The position numbers and the translations under genes are program-made. Positions 53,448 to 62,539 of a stretch of DNA of 64,000 nt are shown one piece after another. Each line of letters starts with the position of its first letter. Within the stretch, counting starts at the first letter, position 1. Source of the DNA: Leptotrichia hofstadii (lineage in GTDB: Bacteria > Fusobacteriota > Fusobacteriia > Fusobacteriales > Leptotrichiaceae); assembly GCF_007990525.1 (NCBI RefSeq), contig NZ_AP019823.1, positions 1,674,001 through 1,738,000 of the forward strand, read 5' to 3'. The notes beneath the pieces are model-generated. The model worked only from the letters and a program-made list of their open reading frames with translations. It ran no database searches and was not told the origin of the DNA.

Positions 53448-54701
53448 TTATTCTAAAGAATAAGAGTGTTCTCCTAATTCGTCTTTCCAATATATCAAAG
53501 AATAATCTTTTTTTTCATTTTCTTCTTCTTTTAAAAATATTTCTGCTTCATTTACAAGACTTTCCATTTCTTGAACATCAATACCATTTAAAATTTTTTC
53601 CAAACTATTTTTTAACATTGTTCTTTCTCTTCCAATGTTTCTATCTATTGCTTCAAATTCTTTTATTTTTTCCAACATTCTATACAATTTAATTAATTTT
53701 TCCCATTTTTCTTTATAATTCTCCATTCTTTTTTTAGTTTTATTAATATTTTTTTCAGAATATTGAGGATTCTCTTGTAACATTAATTTATTTCTCAAAA
53801 TCATTATTCTAACTGATAAAATTGAAAAACACAGCCATAATTTTGTATCCAATCTTTCTATTAATTCTACTTTAGAAACAAATACTCCCATTTTTTCCTT
53901 AAGCATTCTTTCTCTTTCATTTTTTTTGTTTGAATCCTTAATATCTTTTCTTGTCATTTCATATATTTCATCATATTCTAAAATAACATCTTGTATCAAA
54001 ATCCATTGCTTTTCATCTTCTTTTCTAACATTATTTTCAACTAAACTTAATCTTGTTATCATATCATTTGTAAATTTTTGTGAATTTAAAAATTCATTTT
54101 CAATACTTTCAACTATTTTCAAAGAAGAAGAAAAATAACTTATGTCTTTAGCAATATTTCTTTTTAATAGTTTTTCTATTTCTGTTCCTATTCTTATTAA
54201 CTCTTTTTCAATTCTTGCCAATCTCCAAAGAAAAAATAATGTTATAGAAATTTGACTAATTACCATTGGAACAAAAAGTGGACCAGAAGAAAACGCAGTT
54301 ATAGCTCCCACAACACCTCCTATTGCTGCCACTGAGATCATTCCCCAAAATGCAAACTGACTACGAAATTCCGCATCATTCATAGCTATTTCATAATTAA
54401 TTCCTCTAAGTTGCATTAATTTTTCAGGACTTGTTGTTACTATGAATATAGGAGTTTTTTTTAGACTAAGCTGCTTTTCTGATCCAATTTGAGTTAATAA
54501 CAATGATATTGGATTAGTTTTTATCTCATTGGCATCTTCAAAATATTTTCCAGTTTTTGCAAAATTCTTTTTAAGATTTTTTAAAAATTTTTCTCGCTCT
54601 TCTCCATCAATACTCACTAAAATCATTTTTTCTTTTATAACATCACCTTCACTCTTTATAATTGGATAATAATTGACATCTTTTTTTGATTCATCAATCA
54701 T
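53448..54701 (-). CDS. Membrane/coiled-coil protein, paralogue A
   Basis: A 417-residue protein, about 50% identical to the downstream paralogue over its length. It has an N-terminal domain (LVSIDGEEREKFLKNLKKNF), one or two hydrophobic segments near residues 120-155 (GMISVAAIGGVVGAITAFSS, ISQISITLFFLWRLA) and then long helices with KLLKRNIAKDISYFSSSLK, closely matching KLLKRDIANDIGYFSSSLD in B. It ends YWKDELGEHSYSLE. The pair lies 38 bases apart. RBS GGAGG. First gene of the six-gene unit. Confidence 0.6.
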   Translation of the reverse strand: MIDESKKDVNYYPIIKSEGDVIKEKMILVSIDGEEREKFLKNLKKNFAKTGKYFEDANEIKTNPISLLLTQIGSEKQLSLKKTPIFIVTTSPEKLMQLRGINYEIAMNDAEFRSQFAFWGMISVAAIGGVVGAITAFSSGPLFVPMVISQISITLFFLWRLARIEKELIRIGTEIEKLLKRNIAKDISYFSSSLKIVESIENEFLNSQKFTNDMITRLSLVENNVRKEDEKQWILIQDVILEYDEIYEMTRKDIKDSNKKNERERMLKEKMGVFVSKVELIERLDTKLWLCFSILSVRIMILRNKLMLQENPQYSEKNINKTKKRMENYKEKWEKLIKLYRMLEKIKEFEAIDRNIGRERTMLKNSLEKILNGIDVQEMESLVNEAEIFLKEEENEKKDYSLIYWKDELGEHSYSLE

Positions 54702-54751
54702 AATTTAACCTCCTAAATTTTTATTGTTATTTTTTAACTATTTTAAATTTA

Positions 54752-54873
54752 TAATACTAAACCCCATTTAAACAACGAACTTATTATAAACTTTTTTACC
54801 AATGAATAAAGGCCTAACATTTCGAATAATTAAAATATAATTTCGTTTTTTAAACGGGGAATAGTGTATTATA
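54752..54873. mobile_element. MITE with imperfect terminal inverted repeats
   Basis: The left end TAATACTAAACCCCATTTAA and the inverted right end (minus strand AATACACTATTCCCCGTTTA) match through a CCCC[A/G]TTTAAA core and on into [C/A]AACGAA. The ~120-bp interior has no ORF. It sits 4 bases from the deoB stop codon and may supply its 3' hairpin. The same terminal core occurs at 4771, 16034 and 43797. Confidence 0.6.
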
Positions 54874-54877
54874 TTTT

Positions 54878-56059
54878 TTAGTCTTCCAAAATTTCTTTTG
54901 CAAAACTTCCTTCTTTTTCAGTTCCCAATAAAATTTCCTCAACAGTTGCCGCAATATCAGCAAAAGTTTTTCTAGTTCCAATATTTACATTCTTCTTAAC
55001 ATTTTTACCACAAATCATTATAGGTATATACTCTCTTGTATGGTCTGTTCCTTTGAATGTAGGGTCATTTCCATGATCGGCTGTGATAATCAAGATTTCA
55101 TCATCTTTCAAGTTTTTCTCAATTTCAGGTAGCCAGTTATCAAATTCGATTAGAGCCTTTACATATCCTTCAACATTTCTTCTATGTCCATAAACAGCAT
55201 CAAAATCAACTAAGTTAGTGAAAATCAATCCTTTTGTATCTTCCTTCAATGCAGCTATTGTTTTTTTAATTCCATCTAGATTGTCCTGATTAGCTTTTCT
55301 GTTATCTGTAATTCCTTTTCCATTGAACAGGTCGCTTGTCTTACCAATTCCGACTACATCAAGTCCAGCTTTTTCCAACCTTTCAAGCATGCTTTCTTTT
55401 GGAGGGTCAATAGAGAAGTCGTGTCTGTTCGCAGTTCTCTTAAATTCTCCTACTTTTTTACCAACATAAGGTCTTGCAATTACCCTTGCCACAGGTGATT
55501 TCTCATTACAAATTTCAAGTGCAATTTCACACGCTTTGTAAAGTTCTTCCAATGGTATAATTTCTTCATTTGCAGCAATCTGGAATACAGGATCTGCTGA
55601 ACCGTAAACTATCCAGTTACCTGTTCTAATTTGCTCTTCTCCATATTGATCAATTGCGACAGTTCCTGAAAGTGGCTTGTTTAACATAACTTTTCTTCCA
55701 GTTTTTTCTTCAAATTCCTTTATAACCTCATCTGAAAATCCATTTTGGTAGTTTGGAAACGGTCTTTCCAATGGCACTCCGGCAATTTCCCAGTGTCCAG
55801 TCGTAGAATCTTTTCCATGTGATACTTCAATAGCTCTTCCATAAGCCCCTTCTACTTTTTCCACAGCTGGAGTCCCTTCAATCTCAGTAATATTTCCAAG
55901 CCCCAATTTCCCCATATTAGGCAAACTCATTCCCCCATAAGCTTTAGCCATATTTCCTAAAGTATTTGACCCGCAGTCATCAAATAAATTTGCATCAGGC
56001 AATTCTCCTGCTCCAACACTATCCAGTACAATTAATGTAATTCTTTCAATTTTTTTCAT
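54878..56059 (-). CDS. deoB: Phosphopentomutase
   Basis: A 393-residue Mn-dependent enzyme interconverting ribose-1-P and ribose-5-P (and the deoxy forms), used in nucleoside salvage. It belongs to the alkaline-phosphatase-like fold: VLDSVGAGELPDANLFDD with the metal Asp, a catalytic-threonine segment GKDSTTGHWEIAG, NLVDFDAVYGHRRN and ITADHGNDPTFKGTDHTRE. Length is typical. It is monocistronic; upstream (56060-56139) no gene lies between it and the hypothetical at 56140. Confidence 0.96.
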   Translation of the reverse strand: MKKIERITLIVLDSVGAGELPDANLFDDCGSNTLGNMAKAYGGMSLPNMGKLGLGNITEIEGTPAVEKVEGAYGRAIEVSHGKDSTTGHWEIAGVPLERPFPNYQNGFSDEVIKEFEEKTGRKVMLNKPLSGTVAIDQYGEEQIRTGNWIVYGSADPVFQIAANEEIIPLEELYKACEIALEICNEKSPVARVIARPYVGKKVGEFKRTANRHDFSIDPPKESMLERLEKAGLDVVGIGKTSDLFNGKGITDNRKANQDNLDGIKKTIAALKEDTKGLIFTNLVDFDAVYGHRRNVEGYVKALIEFDNWLPEIEKNLKDDEILIITADHGNDPTFKGTDHTREYIPIMICGKNVKKNVNIGTRKTFADIAATVEEILLGTEKEGSFAKEILED

Positions 56060-56139
56060 TTCTATCTCTCCCTTTCTTTTTTATTTACTGATATTATACC
56101 TTTTATGTTTTTTAAAGGCAAATAAATTCCCTGTTTTTT

Positions 56140-56718
56140 TTATTCATCAGAGCGGTAAACAATCATTAATAAACATTCTTTATACCGTATTATTCCTGCT
56201 GAAAAAACATTGTATGCATAAAATTCACTTAAAATAGCTTCATATTTCCTTATCGCTACATAAAAATTTACAGGCTCACCAAACCAATGTGTTATTTGAT
56301 TGAAAAAACATCTTACATTCCAGTATTGTTGCTTTTTATCTGCTTTATTTTCTAAATTTTCAATTATTTCCTCAACAGTAAATTCTGTTTGCAATTTAAT
56401 AAATTCAGAAATTCTATCGTAATCAGCTTTTGCTTCATTTTGTTTTATCAATTTTTCATATTTTCTATTTTTTTTGAAAACAATATTCAATTTTTCCAAT
56501 TTTTTTCTAGTATTATCATCTTTTTTCTCAGATGAACTACTTTCATAATATTGCAATAATTTTTTCTTTATTATTTCATTCAAATCATTATTTTTATCAT
56601 TGTCAATAAAAAATGTATCAATATATATTGCCGTATATTCAGGACAAACCTTCATTCCATTATTCCAGCACATTGAAACACCTTCAATAAATCCTTCAAT
56701 GTAATCCCTATTCTTCAT
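56140..56718 (-). CDS. Hypothetical protein, possible immunity-type
   Basis: A 192-residue soluble protein, Lys/Glu/Asn-rich, with an aromatic C-terminal half (QQYWNVRCFFNQITHWFGE, FYVAIRKYEAILSEFYAYNV). No signal or membrane helix. It is not recognised. It belongs to a run of small lone genes (56140-59948), all minus strand with 21-110 base gaps and without enzymatic motifs, which is a pattern common in polymorphic-toxin immunity arrays. Confidence 0.5.
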   Translation of the reverse strand: MKNRDYIEGFIEGVSMCWNNGMKVCPEYTAIYIDTFFIDNDKNNDLNEIIKKKLLQYYESSSSEKKDDNTRKKLEKLNIVFKKNRKYEKLIKQNEAKADYDRISEFIKLQTEFTVEEIIENLENKADKKQQYWNVRCFFNQITHWFGEPVNFYVAIRKYEAILSEFYAYNVFSAGIIRYKECLLMIVYRSDE

Positions 56719-56739
56719 TGTGATAATTCCTTTTCAAAA

Positions 56740-57237
56740 TTATGATTTTTTATAAATATTTGTCAAATCATCAAAAACAACTTTCTCATAAATCTCAGCG
56801 TCAGTTATAAACATATATCCATCAAAAAGTACTTCATCGTAAGCCCACACACTAAATTGACTAATAGAATATGGCATTATTTCATCAATTGTTAAATTTT
56901 GGAAGAAAAAGTTTTCTGTAATAATTCCATTTCTAGCATTTTCTACATCGTACTTAGTTAAGCTATTTCCCAATTTTTGAATAACCTTCTCCAATGAAAC
57001 AGACAATTTATTCTCTTTTAAACGGCTGTTTGCCATACCTAAATATTTTTTTACAATGCTATTTTTTATTTTGACATCCCATTCTTTTACATTATCAAGA
57101 ATAAGAGACATCTGTTTTTCCAGTTCCTTATCATAAATTTCAGCTTCTTCCATTGACACATACACTTTTTTCCCAAGCCAGTCAACTTCAAAATCCTCAA
57201 TATCGCCATTATCATTTACATTAAACGCTATCTTCAT
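56740..57237 (-). CDS. Hypothetical protein, DUF-type immunity-like
   Basis: A 165-residue protein starting MKIAFNVNDNGDIEDFEVDW, then LGKKVYVSMEEAEIYDKELE. The pattern (short acidic strands, W-L/F-G-K-K-V/I, then paired helices, and a final FSVWAYDEVLFDGYMFI) resembles the DUF2004/DUF2262-type small proteins found near secreted toxin genes. That assignment is from memory of the pattern only. Separated from the neighbours by 21 and 22 bases, likely one operon. Confidence 0.5.
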   Translation of the reverse strand: MKIAFNVNDNGDIEDFEVDWLGKKVYVSMEEAEIYDKELEKQMSLILDNVKEWDVKIKNSIVKKYLGMANSRLKENKLSVSLEKVIQKLGNSLTKYDVENARNGIITENFFFQNLTIDEIMPYSISQFSVWAYDEVLFDGYMFITDAEIYEKVVFDDLTNIYKKS

Positions 57238-57259
57238 TTTCCCTCATTTCTATTTTTAC

Positions 57260-57718
57260 CTAAAATGAATCCCAAAAAATATCATCTCCATTTTCCTCAA
57301 TATATTTATAAATTTTATCTTCATTTTCAATCAAATCCTCAACTATTTCAGCCACTTTCCGTATTTTTTCCCAGTTTTCCTTAGTATTTCCAAAATAGCG
57401 TCCGACATATCCCCCAGCTTCAGGATCAGAATCATAGTCTTCATAAAGTTCTGGATAATTATTCTCCAAATAACTTTCAATTAAAGCCGCCCATCCATGG
57501 CCATTTAAATAAGCTTCTTCATTAATTTCAGATACTTTTTCAAAAATTTCATCAAATTTTTTATCATTATTCATTAGGCAAAAGGCTACTTGATCGTTAA
57601 TGTCATCCTTTATTTCCTGTATTTCTTCTTCTGAAAGTTCCATTCCACTTTTTTTCAAACTTTCAATATATTCCTCAAACCCTTTTTCATCTTGCTCATC
57701 AATTGCTACATATTTCAT
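57260..57718 (-). CDS. Imm51-like immunity protein
   Basis: A 152-residue acidic protein. The region NGHGWAALIESYLENNYPEL, YEDYDSDPEAGGYVGRYFG and a C-terminal helix pair resemble the Imm51 family, whose hallmark is G-x-W-x-x-L ... D-P/S-E-A-G. Typical length is 100-160. It would bind and neutralise a cognate secreted toxin; no toxin gene is in the window. RBS AAGGAG. Confidence 0.5.
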   Translation of the reverse strand: MKYVAIDEQDEKGFEEYIESLKKSGMELSEEEIQEIKDDINDQVAFCLMNNDKKFDEIFEKVSEINEEAYLNGHGWAALIESYLENNYPELYEDYDSDPEAGGYVGRYFGNTKENWEKIRKVAEIVEDLIENEDKIYKYIEENGDDIFWDSF

Positions 57719-57829
57719 AAATTTCTCCTTCTTTTTTTCATTTTATTTTTAACCAATCTCCAAAAACGCCATGTATGATAAATAATCCAATAATTTCGTT
57801 CATTCCTGTAAATCATTATTTTTATAATT

Positions 57830-58717
57830 TTAATTATCATATTTTTTATAATTTTTAGGCATAACGTTATTTTGAAAATAATAAAAATTAAATTTTACGC
57901 TATTAAAATTTGTATTTTCATAATTAATTATTACTTTTTTATCTGTTTCAAAAAAATCATCCATAATATAAATTTCTTTTTTCTTTTCAGAAATTGATAT
58001 ACTATAATTATTGTACCTTTTCATAATATAATCTTTTTTAAAAAATCTTATTACAGTTACTACCAGTAATAATATTATTATTGTAAACAATTTAATCATT
58101 AAATTTAAATATCCCCAAGTAATTCCAACTGAAAAAATTACTATTATAAAAAATACTGCAAAACACATCATATAATACTTTTCAAAAATTGAATATTTTA
58201 CATATAATTTTTCTCCATTCACTTTTTCACGAATTTCTTTTTTTGGATAACCTATTTTCTCCAATAAACATTCCAAAATTTCATCTTTATTTTTTATGTC
58301 ACAAAAAATATAACTTTTTTTATGATTACTTTCTATTGAAACATCAATTATTAAATTACAGAAATACTTGTAAATATTCATTGAGCTGTCAAAATTTAAA
58401 AGAATGTCATACGAGCCTAATATATTTTTTCTCACTGTCAAAGTTTTTATATCATTATATGCAATCGTTTTCTCAAAAAATAGACCTTTTATTTTCACTT
58501 CATAATCAGAAAAATCAAATTTCATCTTATTTTTAATAATCATTACCAAAAGAAATCTATATATAAAATAACTTATTCCAATAGCTAAAAAAAATATCCC
58601 GGCCTTTTCTTTCTCATTAAATAAAATATCAATTCCTACTAATAAATGTCCTAAAAACATCATCAGAGAAAACATATCCCACATATTAATTTCAAATTTT
58701 GAATATTTTATTTCCAT
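57830..58717 (-). CDS. Membrane protein with PH-like segments
   Basis: The start at ATG 58717 is chosen because GGAG lies 9 bases upstream; an ATG five codons earlier overlaps it. The 295-residue protein has about four hydrophobic helices in two pairs (MWDMFSLMMFLGHLLVG, IFFLAIGISYFIYRFLLVM; MMCFAVFFIIVIFSVGITWG, LFTIIILLLVVTVI). Each pair is followed by a beta-strand-rich segment (DYEVKIKGLFFEKTIAYND), as in bacterial PH-domain proteins. Function unknown. Confidence 0.55.
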   Translation of the reverse strand: MEIKYSKFEINMWDMFSLMMFLGHLLVGIDILFNEKEKAGIFFLAIGISYFIYRFLLVMIIKNKMKFDFSDYEVKIKGLFFEKTIAYNDIKTLTVRKNILGSYDILLNFDSSMNIYKYFCNLIIDVSIESNHKKSYIFCDIKNKDEILECLLEKIGYPKKEIREKVNGEKLYVKYSIFEKYYMMCFAVFFIIVIFSVGITWGYLNLMIKLFTIIILLLVVTVIRFFKKDYIMKRYNNYSISISEKKKEIYIMDDFFETDKKVIINYENTNFNSVKFNFYYFQNNVMPKNYKKYDN

Positions 58718-58812
58718 ATAATTTATCTCCATATTTTACTATTTCTTTCAATACTTTCTCCCTTTCTTTTTTATTTAATTATATCTTTTATCCGTTTTAA
58801 AAGCAATTGATT

Positions 58813-59499
58813 TTAAGATTTTTTATAATACTTCTCTGCAATATCTATTATATCTATGCTTACATCCAGTCCTGTATTCAAATATATTTTATCATCCTTT
58901 TTCAAAAATGCTTCCCAAATTTTTCCCGTATTCAAATAAGCCGTGACAATTTCAAAATCATTTTTTAAAATTTTTACTATTTCTCTATTTCTTAGTTTCG
59001 ATATTTCTTTAAAAAAATTTTCAATATTATCATCTAATTTATCTATATCAACAAAATATATATCATAAAATAATTGTTTTTTATATTCTTCAAATGTATC
59101 AAAATATCCTTTAAAATTACTCAATCCTAACCACTGTAACAAAATATCTAAACAAGAAATTTCATCTATTAAACTTATTTCTTCTTTAGACATCAACCTT
59201 AATAACTGATGTTCAGTAAATTTTAAAGGTAAATATTTGTAATTGTGTTGATAAATTTTTTCTCGATATGGAACCATCAAAAAATTATTCTCAAATTTTA
59301 CTATACCTGTATCACATTTATTTTTTATATCCCCATAATTAAATTCAAACATAAACTTATATCGTGCTTCTTCATTACAAGAAATTAATTCATAACAGTA
59401 TCCATAATAAACAATTTCATTATTTTTCATAATTTGAAGATAATCCTCGTAACAACTATCATAATAATTCTCATCCCAAGTAATTATACTTATATCCAT
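58813..59499 (-). CDS. Hypothetical soluble protein
   Basis: A 228-residue protein rich in Tyr, Asp and Ile (ITWDENYYDSCYEDYLQIM). No signal or membrane helix. The start MDISIITW is preceded by an AGGATGAGATAAA stretch. Not recognised. It belongs to the same run of small genes as 56140-58717. Confidence 0.5.
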   Translation of the reverse strand: MDISIITWDENYYDSCYEDYLQIMKNNEIVYYGYCYELISCNEEARYKFMFEFNYGDIKNKCDTGIVKFENNFLMVPYREKIYQHNYKYLPLKFTEHQLLRLMSKEEISLIDEISCLDILLQWLGLSNFKGYFDTFEEYKKQLFYDIYFVDIDKLDDNIENFFKEISKLRNREIVKILKNDFEIVTAYLNTGKIWEAFLKKDDKIYLNTGLDVSIDIIDIAEKYYKKS

Positions 59500-59579
59500 T
59501 TTATCTCATCCTGTTTATATTAATTTATTTTTGAATTACCGTAATTTTTTATGATTTTTAAATATTTAAAAATTCAAAA

Positions 59580-59948
59580 TTATTTCTTCCGATACTTTCT
59601 CCCTTTTTTCTCTCCAAATGCCTCCAAAATTCCATTTTTCAAAAGTTTATTCAAAAATCTTCTCGCCGTAGAATCCGAAACATTCAAAATTTTTTGAGCC
59701 TCACTATTATCAATATAATTATTTTTCTCAAAATACACTTCCAGTATTTTCAGTCTTTGTAGCTCTTTATCAGTCATTTTATCAGTCAAAATATCAGTCA
59801 TTTTTAAGTCTTTTTTTTCTTTTTTCACAATATTTCTAATTTCTTCTATTATATACAATAGTAAATTTAACAACTTTTCTTCTTTTTTATAATCATTCAT
59901 TGATATTCTTGCTGGTATTTCAAGACAATATTTTTCTTCCATCAACAA
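59580..59948 (-). CDS. Winged-helix protein, possibly a C-terminal remnant
   Basis: The 122-residue product ends with a clear winged helix (YIDNSEAQKILNVSDSTARR, FLNKLLKNGILEAFGEKKGR). This matches the C-terminal DNA-binding module that closes AlbA/Schlafen-like ATPases and some Fic proteins. The N-terminal half is a short charged helix. No convincing SD precedes the ATG, and two 16-base direct repeats (59945-59960 and 60010-60025) lie just upstream. It may be the broken tail of such a protein; a stand-alone regulator is possible. Confidence 0.4.
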   Translation of the reverse strand: MLMEEKYCLEIPARISMNDYKKEEKLLNLLLYIIEEIRNIVKKEKKDLKMTDILTDKMTDKELQRLKILEVYFEKNNYIDNSEAQKILNVSDSTARRFLNKLLKNGILEAFGEKKGRKYRKK

Positions 59949-60154
59949 AAATTACAACGAAAAAATGTTCTTATCACACACTTTTTACAATGAAAAATGT
60001 AAATATATTACAAAAATTACAACGATACTTTATCATTTTTAAATTTATTAAAAGCCATAAAAACACCTTTCTTTCATTAAATAGTAGCTTTAACAACTCT
60101 ATTATAATAGAAAATATTTTTTACTTGAAAATTTTGTTTCCGCATAACTTATTT

Positions 60155-60505
60155 TTAAACCTTACCTGTATTATCATTAATCAATTCCAAATATTCATTT
60201 CCCCAATCACATAAAGTTTTTAATACAGGCTCAATAGAACTACCTATGTCAGTTAGAGAATATTCAACTTTTGGAGGAATTTCAGGATAAATAGTTCTTT
60301 TTATTATTTTTTTATCTTCAAGTTCTCTCAATTGCTCTGTCAAAGTTTTTGTAGTAATATTTCCCAGGTTTCTTTGCAATTCATTAAATCTGACCACTTT
60401 TTTAATATACAAATTCCATAAAATCCTTAATTTCCATTTTCCACTGAGTATGTTTATTCCTAACTCCATTGGACAAGCGTTTGAAACTGCTTCTGTTTTT
60501 GACAT
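60155..60505 (-). CDS. HxlR-family transcriptional regulator
   Basis: A 116-residue winged-helix regulator: CPMELGINILSGKWKLRILW, NLGNITTKTLTEQLRELEDK, PPKVEYSLTDIG and the Cys11 near the N-terminus that is redox- or ligand-sensing in the family. It is divergent from the amidohydrolase gene, and its promoter overlaps a perfect 9-bp inverted repeat (60523-60546), suggesting autorepression and control of the neighbour. Confidence 0.92.
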   Translation of the reverse strand: MSKTEAVSNACPMELGINILSGKWKLRILWNLYIKKVVRFNELQRNLGNITTKTLTEQLRELEDKKIIKRTIYPEIPPKVEYSLTDIGSSIEPVLKTLCDWGNEYLELINDNTGKV

Positions 60506-60522
60506 ATTTTTCCTTCCTTTAA

Positions 60523-60546
60523 TAAAGTATCAAAAAAGATACTTTA
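60523..60546. promoter_or_regulatory. HxlR-type operator
   Basis: TAAAGTATC (60523-60531) and GATACTTTA (60538-60546), a perfect inverted repeat with 6-base A spacer, inside the hxlR promoter. A half-copy TATACTTTATTATATC recurs near 60589. Confidence 0.65.
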
Positions 60547-60637
60547 TATCAAAAATGTGCGTACTTGTATTGATTACAAGAGGTATGTTATACTTTATTA
60601 TATCAAAAATAATAGAAAGATGAAAGAGTGAGAAGAT

Positions 60638-61438
60638 ATGATAATAGACAGTCACCAACATTTAATATTGCCAACAGAATTACAAATTGAACAAATGAAT
60701 AAAGCGGGGGTAGACAAGGCAATACTTTTTACTACAACACCACATCCTGAAAAAGCTAAGACTTTAACTGAATTCAAAAATGCGATGTCAATTTTATTTA
60801 AAATTTTAGGAGGAGAAAATTCTCTTGAAAATAATAAAAAAAGATTTAAAAAGGATATTTCTGATTTAATGAAAGTGATAAATAATTATCCTGATAAATT
60901 TTATGGCTTTGGAACAGTTCCACTTGGATTATCACTTGAAGAAACTCAAATCTGGATAAAACAATATATTATTGACAATGGATTAAAAGGCATTGGCGAA
61001 TTTACACCTGGAAATAATGAACAAGTAAGCCAATTGGAAACAATTTTTAAAGCACTAAAACAATATGAGACCTTTCCCATATGGGTTCACACTTTTAATC
61101 CAGTCACTCTAAACGGTATAAAAATTCTTGAAAATCTCACAAAAAAATACTCTAAAACACCAGTAATTTTTGGACATATGGGAGGTTATAACTGGATGGA
61201 AGTAACAGATTTTGTAAAAAATACGCCAAATGCCTACATTGATTTATCCGCTGCTTTTTCTACACTCGCATTAAAAATGATAATAACAGAAGTTCCTGAC
61301 AAATGTCTATTTAGTTCTGACGCTCCTTACGGTGATTCATTTTTAAATAAACAAGCAATAGAATATTTAAGTCCATCTAAAAAAATATCAGATAAAATAC
61401 TTGGAGAGAATATTATAAAATTATTGGGATTAAAATAA
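60638..61438 (+). CDS. Amidohydrolase-family metal-dependent hydrolase
   Basis: A 266-residue TIM-barrel hydrolase of the amidohydrolase 2 group. Metal and catalytic motifs: DSHQHL at residue 3, KGIGEFTPG, PIWVHTFNP, IFGHMGGYN and FSSDAPYGDS (the last Asp). This group includes decarboxylases and lactonases; the substrate is unknown. It is controlled with the HxlR regulator across the shared gap. The SD is weak (GAGTGAGAAG). Confidence 0.85.
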   Translation: MIIDSHQHLILPTELQIEQMNKAGVDKAILFTTTPHPEKAKTLTEFKNAMSILFKILGGENSLENNKKRFKKDISDLMKVINNYPDKFYGFGTVPLGLSLEETQIWIKQYIIDNGLKGIGEFTPGNNEQVSQLETIFKALKQYETFPIWVHTFNPVTLNGIKILENLTKKYSKTPVIFGHMGGYNWMEVTDFVKNTPNAYIDLSAAFSTLALKMIITEVPDKCLFSSDAPYGDSFLNKQAIEYLSPSKKISDKILGENIIKLLGLK

Positions 61439-61560
61439 ATTTTAACAGGGATATTCTTACCATACCCCTATTTATCTTCAAAATTTTTCTACATTGACTA
61501 AAAATTTACTCCTGATTTAAAATAAAAAGTTTTTTTAATTTGAATAGGGGCATAAAGATT

Positions 61561-61712
61561 AAGCTGTGTCTGAAAACTCAAAATCTATGTTATTTTTAAT
61601 ATTTTTTGATTTTAGAAATTATACAAAGTACGATAAAATTAGTATTTGTTATTTTTGAATTTAGAAAAATTTGTTAAAAATTCATCATTTTGAGAGTTTT
61701 AAGACATGACCT
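61561..61712. mobile_element. MITE with terminal inverted repeats
   Basis: The left end GCTGTGTCTGAAAACTC, AAAATC and the inverted right end GGTCATGTCTTAAAACTCTC pair at most positions. The ~150-bp interior is non-coding A/T-rich. It has the size of a MITE of the GTGTCTxAAAACTC-ended IS type. No TSD is clear. Confidence 0.5.
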
Positions 61713-61746
61713 AATTCAAAAAATCTCAAAATTATTTCCAATAAAT

Positions 61747-62472
61747 TTATTCCACTTCAAAAACCGCCATATACGGCAAATGATCCGACAGCTTTGTCCA
61801 TTCCTGCGAATCATCATTTATAAAAAAACTTTGCTTAGTTCTGTAATTTGCATATTTTTTTGCCATTATATAATCAATTCTCTGTGTTTCAAGATTCCTG
61901 TTTTCAAGATTTGATTTATTTTCCAAGTCCTTGCCTTCAAAATAAGTGTCATTCCAGTTTTCAGTAATTTTACGATAATGCTCTGTCGTTGGCAAAAGGT
62001 TAAAATCACCACATAGAAATTTTATATCTCCCTTAAAATAATCTATAACTGTCATCAAATCGTCAATTTGGGTACTTTTTACTGCAGGCTCATAATCCAG
62101 ATGTGTATTTATAACCAAAATATGTTTTTTATATTTTGAACTGTTAATTTGTGCTGCCAAAACCTGTCTTTTTTCATTTCCAGCAGACGGCAGCTCGTGA
62201 ACATATATATTTTTCACATCGTATCTTGAAACAAACGCAATTCCAAACTCCCCTTTGTCAAAATCCATTGCCTTTTGAAAATAATAATAATTATACCCAA
62301 GTTCAAGTGCAAAATCCTGCGTTACGTCACGAAAATTACTTCTTTTAGTATTTTTATCAACTTCCTGCAATGCAACAAAATCAGGCTTATATTTTTTTAT
62401 GCTTTTTGCCAATTTCTTACCATCAGCAAGCCTTGCTCCATAAATATTGTAAGTCATTATTCTAAATTCCAT
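61747..62472 (-). CDS. EEP-fold endonuclease/exonuclease/phosphatase
   Basis: A 241-residue protein. Motifs: IMTYNIYGARL, ALQEVDKNTKR, GIAFVSRYDV, NTHLDYEP, FLCGDFNLLP, QRIDYIMAKK and LSDHLPYMAVFE. These form the full metal-binding Asn/Glu/Asp/His set. No signal peptide, so it is cytosolic or the start is mis-set. It differs from the MapP-like protein at 24802 (no HAWLEEN opening), so another phosphoesterase or a DNA-repair nuclease is possible. Confidence 0.85.
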   Translation of the reverse strand: MEFRIMTYNIYGARLADGKKLAKSIKKYKPDFVALQEVDKNTKRSNFRDVTQDFALELGYNYYYFQKAMDFDKGEFGIAFVSRYDVKNIYVHELPSAGNEKRQVLAAQINSSKYKKHILVINTHLDYEPAVKSTQIDDLMTVIDYFKGDIKFLCGDFNLLPTTEHYRKITENWNDTYFEGKDLENKSNLENRNLETQRIDYIMAKKYANYRTKQSFFINDDSQEWTKLSDHLPYMAVFEVE

Positions 62473-62539
62473 TTTTTATTTCCTATCCTTTTTATTTTAT
62501 CTGTATAAGCAATTAGTTCCCTATTGATTAAAACCATTC

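Noticed and set aside
59900-60214. Plus-strand 104-codon frame in the 59.9-60.2 kb region
   Set aside because: It overlaps hxlR and the winged-helix gene, has no SD and an implausible composition (runs of F, N and I).
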